64,000 nt of DNA from Anas platyrhynchos (taxonomy: Eukaryota > Chordata > Aves > Anseriformes > Anatidae): contig NC_092613.1 of the NCBI RefSeq assembly GCF_047663525.1, positions 6,349,501 through 6,413,500 on the forward strand, in the 5' to 3' direction. Of this stretch, positions 1 through 11,500 are shown in pieces (the first letter of the stretch is position 1; the number at the start of each line of letters is the position of its first letter). The translations under genes and the position numbers were made by a program. The notes under the pieces are model-generated. The model was not told where the DNA came from, ran no database searches, and saw only the letters and a list, made by a program, of their open reading frames with translations.

Positions 1-1440
1 TTGATTTGCGAAAACATCGTTTGGCATCGATAACAAGCGTTCAGGAGAAACAAGTAGGACACAGAAAAGCAACACCCAGGTATTGCTTCGCTGTTCCCTA
101 TCCAGACTGGAAGCGCACAGACGTGTCTCCACTATGAAAACAAGCACAGGAGAAGCAGAAAATCCTCCTCCGTGTTCCTGGACATTGGCAGAGGTCTTGG
201 GCAGCGCTCACCCAGGCTGGCCTCCCCTGGGCATGCCCTAAATGTCTGAGTTGTTTGGGTGATGGAGCAGAGCGAAGCTGCTGCATCGCTTGGGTGAGAC
301 ATTGGGAACCTTGGGGAGGGGAAGCCAAGGGTAATTAGGCTCTAGTTGCTCTAGGTCTGAGTCTCATTAACAGAGTTTGGGTTTCTGCTGCTGGGGTTCA
401 CTGGAGAAGCACCCTGGAGCAGCAGCAGGTGTACAAAGCTCACCCTACCCAGGAACACGCCCCGTGCTTTCTGATATTGCTCTTGTTCCCATGAAAACCA
501 ACGTGCGGCATTGCTGCGGCCACCTGCGTGTTCACAAACACCAGGGAAACACAAAACCTGATGAATGGGAATGAAATAAAGTGCGTTCGGTGTCCTCCTG
601 CTGCTTTCGGGGAGGGACCCAGCATCTGTGAGCTGCCAGCACCGGGTCTAAGCTCAGCTAGACCCCAGGCACTGGTCCCTTGAGGGATGGAGGAACCCTC
701 CCAAGTCCTCTCTGCTGCGGGGAGTTTTTGGGAGTTTTGTCCAGCAGTGCAGAGGAACGTGGTCCTCCAGCCATGTGTCCTTGTCCCATGCCCAGGACCT
801 GGTGACAAGGGATCCCAGGGATCCTCTGTCCAGGGCGCCCTCCCCTTGGCCTCCCTCCTGAAGGGGTTTGTGCCTCTCCTCCTCTATCAGCCTCTAGTGG
901 CTCGGCAGGAGCTTTGCCAGCACTTGCTGTGAAACTGAGTCTCCCAGCACCAGGGGGTCTGGTTCTCTGCAAAGGACCCTCTGCAGCCTGGCTTGGCAGA
1001 GAGAAACCTCTCCTTCAGAGTCACAACCCAGCGTGTGATTTCTCACATAGCCAGGTTCTCTTGCAGTCTTCTTGCCAAAAGTCCTCGCTTCTGCCCCGCT
1101 GCCCCAAGCCACTTGCAGAGATTGCCCCAAAGCTTTGCCGGGTGCCTGTCCTGATTTATACTCGGATTTTATACTGCTGCTGCCAAAGGGTCCACGACCT
1201 GTGCAGGCAGAGGAAGTTTTTGCACAGGGAGAGTTGGACAGAGGGAGATGGGAGCATCTCCACGGGGCCAGGGTGGTGGCTGGACCCCTAGGGACCGGGC
1301 ATGGTGGGCAGCGTTGTGCCACTGACCCATGGTGTGTGCAACGCTGCCTCTTGCTAACAGGGCTGTCCCCAGGCTCTTGGCACTGGGACACCATTTCGAT
1401 CCATCTTAAACCAAGAGAAATAACACAAAACAAGTTGAGC
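1..1440. other. Upstream flank of PKP1, no coding exon recognised
   Basis: No open frame here resembles a known protein. An AATAAA hexamer at 575-580, followed by a GT/T-rich stretch, could be the polyadenylation signal of a gene transcribed in the + direction from the left. In human the gene upstream of PKP1 is IGFN1, but I see no IGFN1 coding sequence. A perfect p53/p63-family half-site (GGGCATGCCC) lies at 229-238. The rest appears to be unique non-coding DNA. Confidence 0.5.
575..580 (+). terminator. Candidate polyadenylation signal of an upstream gene
   Basis: Canonical AATAAA followed within about 10-25 nt by a GT- and T-rich segment, as expected for a cleavage/polyadenylation site. 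The transcript that would end here is not visible in the window. By synteny with human it could be the 3' end of IGFN1, which is an inference. AATAAA also occurs by chance. Confidence 0.3.
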
Positions 1441-1921
1441 GGGCTGCACGGGAGCTCCTCCAGCCTATGAGCACCGTTTCCTAGCGAGACGCACAGCCCC
1501 ATATCCATGGCCCCGTTGCGAGGGGGCGCAGCAGTGCCCAATGCCCACCCCCAACCCCCTTCCCACCCTTCCCCTCTCCCTGCTGGGACTCCCCCCCCAG
1601 TTTGGGGCAGAGCTGGGACCAGGGCAGCAGAGCCGCGTGCCCTGCAGCGGCGGCGCGGGGGCCGCGAGCGAGCGGCGGCGGGGAGCGCGTGGGTGTGTGC
1701 AGGCAGGGCTGTATATCCAGTCTGGCAGAGGGTGTGCCTGCTCACACGGCAGGGAGCCGAGCCGGGAGCAGGAGCCCTGAGACACCCTCGGCCGGGGGAC
1801 GTATGGCAAGGAGGGGCTCGGGAGATTAACGCCAGAACGAGACGCGTTCGCTGTCGCCTCGTGTCGCGCGCGGTCAGGTGCAGTGCAGCCCCCTCTCCCC
1901 CCAGCCCCGCGGTGTGCAGCC
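1440..1921 (+). promoter_or_regulatory. PKP1: PKP1 promoter and 5' untranslated region
   Basis: The DNA immediately upstream of the PKP1 start codon becomes GC- and CpG-rich, especially 1,630-1,700 and 1,780-1,880. This is typical of a vertebrate promoter. A TATA-like TGTATATCC lies near 1,710. The transcription start cannot be fixed from sequence, but somewhere around 1,730-1,800 would fit the TATA-like element. A short upstream open frame lies at 1,803-1,829. The PKP1 ATG has G at -3 and A at +4, a reasonable initiation context. Confidence 0.6.
1803..1829 (+). other. Upstream open reading frame in the PKP1 leader
   Basis: An ATG in weak context (C at -3) opens an 8-codon frame that ends in TAA 92 nt before the PKP1 ATG. 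If transcription starts upstream of 1,803, scanning ribosomes would meet it before the main start. It has no recognisable product. Any effect would be on translation of the main frame, which is an inference. Confidence 0.4.
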
Positions 1922-2123
1922 ATGATTCACTCTCCACTGAAGACAGCGTTGGCATATGAGTGCTTCCAAGACCAGGCCAGCTCCACGCTGGCCCTGCCCT
2001 CGGATCACAAGCTGAAGACCAAGGGCACGGGGAAACAGCGGGTCCAAGAGCAAGTGATGATGACGGTGAAGCGGCAGAAGCAGAAGTCGTCGGTGTCGTC
2101 GAGCGTGGGACACTCCAACCGAG
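1922..2123 (+). CDS. PKP1: PKP1 coding exon 1 (residues 1-67)
   Basis: Starts at the ATG of MIHSPLKTALAYECFQDQ, nearly identical to the human N-terminus. The conserved block RVQEQVMMTVKRQK follows. The exon ends after HSNR with one base of a Gly codon at donor GAG|GTAAC (phase 1). It encodes the start of the head region that contacts desmoplakin and cadherins. Confidence 0.96.
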
Positions 2124-5100
2124 GTAACGCCCCACCGTGTGGTGGACACCAAGGGGTCCCCTTTGGGACCGGTGCAGGTGCTGTGAGCTTTTGTGGGGTC
2201 AGAGCGGTTTGCATCTATAACAGGGTATCCAGGACAGGGGATGCCGGGGTCTCTTGTGTGGGCACGGCGCCGGTGCAGCGAGTCCATCCCCGGGGCTCTG
2301 GGACGTGTCTGCGCCGTGCTGCTAGCCGTTTGCTCCCTGGCCTCAAAGCTGCCTAAAATCTTTGTGAACCTCTCCTCCACAAGTGTCCCCTAGGAGGGCT
2401 TCTCCTCCAATCTCATCCCCTCCTGCAGGCAGCCAAAGCCACCAGCATCGCGGCTCCACCGCGCCGTGGGGCTGGCAGCACTGCGGCAGGCAGGGAGCAG
2501 GCAGCTCTGCTACGCACAGGGCATGGACGTGAGCTCTGGCAGCTCAGGCTTTGCCTCCAGAGCTCCCAACGTGTCCCCCATTTGCAGGCTGAGCCTCGGG
2601 GATGTCCCGGTGTGAGTGGCAGGAAGGGGGTGAGAGGATGAGAAGTGTCCCTGCCTTACCGCAGCGGCACAGTGGGGATGCTTCGCAGTCCCCTCCGTTC
2701 TGCAGTGGGGTAGAGCGGGGTGCAGGCATCCAGCTGCTCCACCTCCACGCACAGAGTTTGTGCAAGCCCTCAGCTGAGTCCCGGCTCTAGTTTTCCTATA
2801 GGAATGCCTTCCTCTTTGGTTTGAGGCTTGGCAAATTATTTTTTTCTCTGTCCTTGCGTCTGGCGAAAGCTGACTTGGAGGGCAACCCAGCTGTCCCCAT
2901 ACAGGAGCTGCAAAACCAGATGGGCGCAGCAGCCACAACACAAAACCTCCTGGCTCTCGGTGGTGCTTTCACCAGCAGCTGTGGCGAGCTCGCTGCTCCG
3001 GCCGGGCTTAATGGGAAGAGCAAAGCCTGAGGCTCTGGGGGATGGGGGCTGCTGGGGCTGGGACCGAATCCTTCAGCGTGCCTGGGGAGCGCAGTGTGCG
3101 TGGAGGTGTTTGCAGGGAAGCTGGGTGAGCTGGGCTGGTCTCTGATGGCTCTTTTGGGGACTACAACTTGGTGGCAGCTTTTCCGAGCTGGATCTGGAGG
3201 CAGACTCCAGTGCCAGTGGGGTGGCACGGTCCAGACATGTTTGGGGCTGGTGTGCCAAGAGGCGCTGGGAAGGAGCGGAGGTGGCACTCCCGCAGGAGCC
3301 CTCCTGGATGCGGGCATCGTCATTGCTGCGATAGAGGGAATAGAGAAGCTTCATGGGAAAGATGTGTGTGATCCAAAACCTCTGCTTTCTCTCTCTTTTT
3401 TTGCACATTTGTGGACATGGACTCCTGCGGGTGGGTGGGGGACGGGGAGAGGAGAGCTTTCTGCTGCCACCAAAATGGCAGCGATGGGAGATGCAAATCC
3501 CCGCCTCCCTCAGGAGGGTTTATTGCTTACGGTGTTATGGTGCCAGACCTGACCAAACAAAATACAGCCCAGGATGAGGCGAGAGGCTCTGGATGGGGAC
3601 TGGGGCACCACCAGCCTCCCTTAGCAGCAGGTGGTTATACGAGGGGAAGCGGGCAGGGGGACATCTCCCACTGCTGCCCATGGGGAGGAAGGAAGGGAGG
3701 CAGAGGGGGATTATTCTGCTTGGAGAGGAGCCCAGGTGAAACCTCTGGGAAAGAAATAAAGAAAAGCAAATTCCCAAGCTGCCCGTCTCCGCTCGACAAG
3801 CTCAAGCTAAACCCCTCCTCCAGACACTTTTGGGAATGTCTGGGAATGGGAATTGCGTGGAAATGTGCAGCTCTGGTTTCTGCGTCCCAGGGAAGCTGAG
3901 TCACATCCAGCTCCCAGCAGCTGCCTCCCAACATGGGGCTGAGGCTGCCCCGTTCCCACTGTGGGGAGGCTGGGCAGCACCGAGGTCCTGGTGCCCCTTT
4001 TTGATGGGCACGGGTGGTTTGCCCTGGGAACTGCTCCTTCCATGCATTGCTGGAGGGACTCCCAGAAGGGCAAGGAGTTCCTGTTTATTCCTCATTTTTT
4101 CTCCTGGGTGGGAGCCTGAGAGGGTCAGGCTGAAATTCCAAGGGGCAGTTTTTTTGCTTCATATTGATTTTTCCTGCTGTTGGTCAGGAGGGCAGCTGAG
4201 CAGACCAAGTGAGATGCGTGAATGTCTCCTGCAAACAGGCTGAGGGGCCGCTGGGTGGACATCTGTTTCTCTGAGATGCTCCTCAAGCTGGGGAAGTTTT
4301 AAAGCCCCTTGATAAATGTTCGAGCCTTGTTCCTTCTGTATTGACCCAGGTCCAGCTGTCAGTCCCTGCATGTTGATACCTGGCTTGAGCAGGAGCTGAA
4401 GGGCAGAGCAGAGCTTTCCCCAGCATCCCAAGTGCCTGCACCCGTGTACGTAGGCTGGGGACATGAGCATGTAGCCCACCTGCACGCAGCAGGGATGGGA
4501 CTAGTGAACCATAACTGTGTCTTTTTAAAGGGAGTAGATGTTCCCTCAATGTCCTCGACACCTACCAAAAATCAGTTGGTTAACTGGAGTGCAGCAGGTC
4601 AAGGCAGTGAGGCCGCTGTCTGAAGATCCTGGTGTCATGCACAAGACGTGGAGCAGTGGCAGGAGGAAAGGCCGAGCTGAACCAGTTCCTCCTGGCCATC
4701 AGCACTGATCTCCCAGGTCCTCTGGCTAAAGAAAAGCTTTGCCAGTGCCTCGTCATGGGCTGGCAGGGCTCTGAGGAAACCCAGACTGAGTGTCGTATCC
4801 ACCGGTGTCGTGGCTGAGCCGCGAGGCAGAGGCTGGCTGTGGTCGAGGGAAGCCCCACCAACACCTAATGGGGGAATTACTCTGATGTGCACGGAGGGCA
4901 TTGCAGACAGTCGATGTTTTGACTTCTGTAACGTTCCCCTAGCAGGAGATGGGTCACTGAAAGCTCCTCCACAAACCTTTCAGGTTATTGAGTATAGGAA
5001 GGAACGGCCCCTCTGCTCAGAGGCCAGGAGGCAGAAATGCAGCCTGGTCATCCCTGCACAGCTCTCAGCTGCTGGGATTCCACCAACACTTCTCTCCTAG

Positions 5101-8100
5101 CAGGCATCCTGCTTTGGGCTTCCCACAGGTCCTCTCCTCTTACTACTTTTTTCCTATGTTTAATCATCCGCATTGTTTTAAGGCTGTGCATGGTTTATTA
5201 TTTGACTTGTCTAGCCTGCGCTACCGGTGACGGGTTCTTGTCTTGCCTTTCCCTGCCACAGATTAATATTTATTAATATGCCTCCATTGCCACAAAACTC
5301 CCTGTTAGCTTTCTGTGTCCAGCTGGAGTCTTCTACTGTCGTGCTTGAAAAATGGCACTTGTGACATAACTCTTCCTGCCATCAGCCTCCTAGCTTTAAG
5401 GGCTGTAAAGTTGTCTTTGAAGAATGTAAATCACTGATGAAGAGGGACATAAAGCTCAGGCATATTGTGTTATATCAGCTCTTACTTTGCTCTGCAATGA
5501 TTGATAACAGAGGATTGATAACAGAGAGAGGAGGAGGAGGAGGAGGGGAAGGCTGGCATGTAGTGGTGCTCGCAGCGATTAAGCAAAAGCTTTTGCAATC
5601 CTTATCTGTTGTACTTAGCTTTTACAGTCGTGAGCTTTCCCAACGAAGTTAATGGGATTTAGATTGACCAAGTTTTGAAGGAAATGCTGTGGGGCAATGG
5701 CAATTCGGGGGTGGGAGAGGGGTCCCTTTGACAGCCCAGCCAGAGCCTGAGCAGCCCTCAGACAGCTGGGAGGCTGTGCTTCCGTGAGCGAGTCTCTTCC
5801 ATGATTTTTCTGCCTCTATCCCACCTGGTATTTACCACTGATGCAGTTTTAATCGGCTCTGTGCCTGTGCAAGTGCAAGTGGGTGCTTCAGAGAGCTAAG
5901 CAGCAGCTTGGACGCCAACAAATGGGACTCAGGCATAGCTAGGAAACAGCGTCAGGAACTTCATCATTGCCCCAGTGAGCAAGTCTAGCCCCTGCCAAAG
6001 TGATTTTTTTATGTTTTGTTTTGTTTTGTTTTGTTTGTTTTAGTATAGTTTACTTTAGTTTAATTTATGGAGACAGTCTGTTTTACCCCAGGGTCTCAGA
6101 CGGAGCTGTGGCCATCCTGTATGGTCTTTACCCGTGCGGTGGCTGAACAGCAGAATATCCTCCTCTCCCCTAGGGGTGGTTGTACACAGCCAAGCTGCCT
6201 CTCAGGATGAGTCAGGCAGAGAGCTGTGTAAACTTACAGGACAAAACAAAGCTGATGTTTTCTTCAGCCGCCTCCATCATAAAATCCACAGGTTCCTCCT
6301 GGCCTTCATACTGAGCTCTCCAAGCAGCAGAGCACGGTGCTGGGGTGGCAGGAGCACCTTCTCCAACCAGCAAGGCAGCTTCAAAATGCCTTGAACGTTT
6401 GAGGCTTTGTATAATTATATATTTACAACCTCTTGTGTGCAAGTTCTTGGAAGTGAAGTCTACTCTTCAGCAACCAAAGAACATAGACCTGCGTGAAACT
6501 CCCGGCCTCTTGAATTTGTCCACTGAATGGTGACTTTACAAGGAAAATTACATGTGCCTGAACTGGTTCATTTTTGGCATTTCCTTGCTCAACCCCCAAG
6601 TCTTTAGTGCTGTGCTTGACAGGAATAGATGCTGAGAAGAAAAGCATGGTCCCGGGGGGACTGGTCAGGTTAACCCGTGAGTCACACCCAAAAACACTTT
6701 CTTCCATTTAAGGGTGCTGTTGACTCACAAACAGCGTCAGGAAATTCCCGCCTGCAGACACATTCTGTTTGCACAGAACTAGAGAATGATTGTGAGAAGT
6801 AGTTCCCAGGAAACTGTTATGGGATTGCACTCAGAATGCGTATCACCTGGCACAAACTTATCATCTCAAGCCCTGCCTTGCTTCTGCTGCAGCCCAGTAG
6901 TAACATCTGGAGGTTCATGGCAAACTATGGGGTAGGTAAGCAGTAGGTGAATTCTGCCCCTGAATTGTACCTCCCTTCTCGGGTCGATGGCTATTGCCTT
7001 CACCCTTAAACACAAGTCCTGTGAAGCTTAATGTATATGAAGCAATCAGTGCTGGAGAAATATTAATAGGCATCTTGGAACAATGCTCACCGAGCCTATA
7101 CATTTTATGGAAAACGAGATCCTGTAGTTTTCTGCACAAGCATATGTTTGTGAACCCTCCCTGCTGTTGCTTGTTCTGCATTCAGTGGTGTTCTGCAGAT
7201 GCTGCCATCTGTGCAGTGCTGCTCCTCTCTCGTTGACAATAGAAAGAAAATCTCATTACTTATACTGCATCTATGGGGACGATCTTCCTGAGAAAATGCA
7301 AGAATTTTTAGCCACGTACCAAATCACCATAACAGGTTCTGGATGCCTCAGGCAAGGCAATAAATGAGACATATTCCAAGGATCGGTGGCTGTAGAAGAC
7401 CTGAGTGGCTTCGGGGCCTTTGTGGTAGAGTTTATCCAGTTTATCTAAGAGATGAGTCTTATCAAACCATCAGAGATTAGGATATTTCTGACATTACCCA
7501 CCAGTTTAGGTGCATAACTTGAGACAGGTAAGTCCTGATTTTGTAGTTTGTTAGACATTCAGAGCTCTCCCTGGAAGTTAATTGGGGTGTAGGGTTTGCA
7601 CTTCCTCGTAACGGGACTTGGGATGCCACAATTATTGAGCACTTTTGAAAATGAAATTTAAATGACCTTAAACTCTTTTGGACCATCTGAAGGGTGTTCA
7701 GGGAACTGCAGCTTGGAAAGAGAATGAGTTGTTCTTTTCTGTTTGTTTGTTTGTATTTTTTTTATTATTATTATTTTTGTCATAGTGATTCAAGCAGCCC
7801 TGTGTTCATAATGATGGAACTTCATACATTTTCAGGAAAACAAAGTATAAACAGAGTGATCTTTCAGAGACTGGTGATGGAAATTAAAGGCAATGCTATT
7901 TTGTTTTTTTAGTGCTTGACTATTTTAGATCCTCAGGTGTGTGATCATCATTTACCAATCACATTTGTTATTTACAACTTACTGAATTTAGCAAGCCTTG
8001 CTCACACTGTTCGTGTGGATCTCATTATTAGTCTTCAGACCAGGAAAGCATTTCACCCCAGACAGACCGTCAAAAGGGTTGGGGTGGGCTTTACCTTCAG

Positions 8101-8509
8101 AGAAGAGGTGAATTTTAGTTACCTCCAAGTCAGAGTAAAGGAGATGAGTTTCAGGTTCAGAGCTTCCAGAAGCTCCAGAGCTTCTTGAGTGGCACAAAAT
8201 CTCACCCCATTCCTCACATATAACAAAGACGCAAGATATCAGCCAAGTCTTTGGCCCAGTCTGCTCTTGTCCACTTGTGGATTTTATGGCACTATTTTTA
8301 TTTTTTTATTATGGTCTTGTGTACTGAAGACCTTCGGGTGTTGCTCACGGTCTGTGGGCTGGAGTTTCTAGGGGCTCTTCTGGATAAATATCTTCGAGTT
8401 GCCTGCAATGGCAAGAGCATGACTTACTGACTTTCTTTCCTACATCCCTGTTAAGTTTTCTAACTCTGTTATTCTTTGCTGGCAATTTGAAAGGATGTAA
8501 ATTCACTGG

Positions 8510-8540
<31 letters not shown>

Positions 8541-11500
8541 GCTCTGGGACCACTTTCTCCTACTGACAGTGCTTTTTCCATTTACAGGTTCCATGTATGA
8601 CTGTATAGCTGATGGTTATGGCTATGGGACATCCCGAGGCAGCTATTACGCCAAAACCCAAACAGGAAACAGCAACTGGGGGTATCCGGTAAGCTACTCT
8701 TTTATCTGGGAACTGTGGCATGCTCTTGGGGTAACCTGCACAGAAAGCAACCTCTATCAGGAGAAGTCAAGTGGCAAGGTCACAGCACTTTGGAAATTTG
8801 CTGGAGAGAGATTGTGCATGGCTATTTTAGCAAGTAACTCAATGCTGTGGGAGAGGATCAGGAGTTGGAATCAAGGGGCAACAAGGACCTTATGTTGATG
8901 TTATATGTGGCTGGCGATTTCACTGTGAACAAGATTTAATTTGGTCTTGTGGATTAGTATCCCAACAACACAAGCTGTCTGAAGGTCATAGCTTCAGATT
9001 GGTCCACCTCAGTTAAAGCTTGGAGCACATCCATTGCTCACGTGGAACAATTGCCATTTTATTTCCATGCACCAAATATTATGTGAACAAAATCAAAGCA
9101 GTTGGCTGGGGATCATCAGGGAATTTGCATCATTTGCTGTTCCCACCTAAATGCTACTTCAGTCTCTTTTTAGATACTCTCTGAACTTAGAAAAAAGGTG
9201 TTTCACTTCTCCCACTTCTGAAAATATTATATTACAGATTGCCAGAAAAAGCACTTGTAAGATTGTACTTGTCTTTGTGCAATCTGAGCAAACACATGCT
9301 GCAGAATGGCCTTGGTGACAGACTCCTGGTGCACTGGGAAGCACTCCAAACCACTCCAAAGTCTACCGGGACTGCGTGTGCTTGTGTTCCCCCTCCACCT
9401 AGGACCTGTATTCTGTTCTTCCTTGGTTTTCATCAGCTATAAAGTAAAAAGCGCAGTTCACAGATCTGGGATTTGAATACAGGAAAAAAAAAAAAGGGCT
9501 CCTTTCAACAGCTGCGGGACTGTAAGGCAGCTCCCTGTCAACCTTCAAAGGTTTGAACCAGGAAAGGTGCTTATGTTGGCTTCAAGCACAGAGACAGAGG
9601 AGTGAAGCTTTTCCTGTTAGCTGCCAGATCCTCTGCCTGTTCACAGCACCTGCATTCCTCAGCTTCAGAAAGATTCATCTGTCGTCTCTTTTAATGGCCA
9701 TGGTGTAGCATGCTTTCCTCAAGGCAGCGATAACGTCACTTGCTAGGTTTGATGCTTGCTGCATGTTCAGTAGGTGGGCTGGGAGCAAGGGCATGTCTTT
9801 GAAATTTTTATTTACACTGTCTGTCAACTCAACGTCAACTGTCTGTCTGTTTCAAAGTCTTTTGCTGAGCTGTTTAAATGCCAGACAGTGATATTTCTGC
9901 CTGGTGTAAGGCCAAACGAATAGCAGTGATGGGTCAGAGCGGGGGGTCCGCCTAGCTGAGCATCCTGTTTCCATCTCAAGGGTGGGGATGGACCCCTGCA
10001 GAAGGGTCTAAGCATGGGAAGGAGGCAGTGGTGCTTCCCAGAGTGTTTTCCTGGCCCCCAGCATTTTGTAGCTGAGGGGCATCCTGAGCCAGAGCTGGAA
10101 CCCCTGAGCTTCATGGTTGTGCTGATTTGTTTCCATGATTTATTGCTGTTTATCTGTTGTGGCTCCTGAAAGAAGTGTGTTGTGCTTTGTCTAAGCAAAA
10201 CTGTTCTGTTCCTGCTATCTGGTGGTTTCTGGCTGGTCTTTTGTTAAGGAGAGAGGAACGAAGCTGTGGCTCTGCAGTTGCTCATGCTTCAGCACTGGCA
10301 GCATGGCACTGCGGTCAGTGCTGCTGGTGTCAGTGCTGTTGTTTAATTTTGTTAATTCCTGGTCTCCTTCCCAACCATTAGAGCAGCAGGACAAATGCAG
10401 ACTGGTTAGAAATGCCAGCTGGCTGCCGGGGATTTCAGTCCAGCACTGATGTTGCTGTGTTGGCTTGTATGAGGATTATGAAGGTCTAATAGATGCCTCT
10501 GCTGGACACCACAGAGGACACTGCACGGAGCAGTTCAGTCACTTCTGGTTCACCACAGACTTGTACAGCTCATGGCTTTTCTCTGAAAGGCTCTCCTGCA
10601 TTTATGGTGGGGAAGGCCTTTCTCCGAGCCTAAAGTGTCTTACCAGCCTTGCATTCCGGAAATTTTTGGTAAACCTCTTCAGGACCTGGGCTACTTTAGA
10701 AAATGGGACTGGGATTCATGAAGGATTCACAGTGAAATGAGTGTTACAAAACTTCGTCTATCTGAAAATCAGCCATTTTGTCCTAACAAGTTGTCTAGAC
10801 TCCTCCCATAGCCAACAAAGAGAGAGGTACGAGGAGGTGATTCATCTCCTCTATCGGGGAGATCTGTCAGGTCAGGATGAATCAGCCCCTCTGGATGCCG
10901 AGCTCCTGCCACCGGGAGCCGGGTCGGAGCAGCCACCTGCCAGGCAGACAGCTGCACTCAGGGGCGATGAGTCCCAAGTGCCATTGGCACGCTGGAACTT
11001 ATAACCTCCAGCCTAAATCTGCCTAACAAGCCTAACAGACATCAGGCTCCCCAGCCGCACCGAGGAACCTCCTCTGTTGTGCTTCTTCCAGAAGTGTGTT
11101 AAGGGTTTACACACATCCAGTACCAGCCTCCAGCTTGGGTTGCCTTTATTTGAACTTGAAATCCATGCAGGTTCTAGGCATTCTGAGAAATATTTCTTTT
11201 CTGTAATTCCCGGATTGTAAGACAGGGAAAAGAAGATAAAGCAAATCTGTTTTTTGAAGAAAAGGTTGCTGGACTTCTCTCCTGGTGCTATGATGTTTCC
11301 GTGAAGTCCCAAAGGCCTTTGAGATGCACAAGCAAATTCAGACATTTCAGGGCAGTGACCCGGTAGAGGGCCAGGAAAATTGCTTACTCTTAATGCTTCT
11401 GAAATTTAAAGAATGTCATAGGCAATCCATGTGCATGTCACTGCTTCACAGCACCTGCAGCTCAAACTGCCTTTATCAGTGGCTGTAAATGACACAGCAA

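Noticed and set aside
894..2135. 413-codon open frame on the - strand over the PKP1 promoter and exon 1
   Set aside because: It lies antisense to the real first exon and CpG-rich DNA, where stop codons are rare. It is proline/arginine/cysteine-rich with no domain, and the sense strand encodes plakophilin-1.
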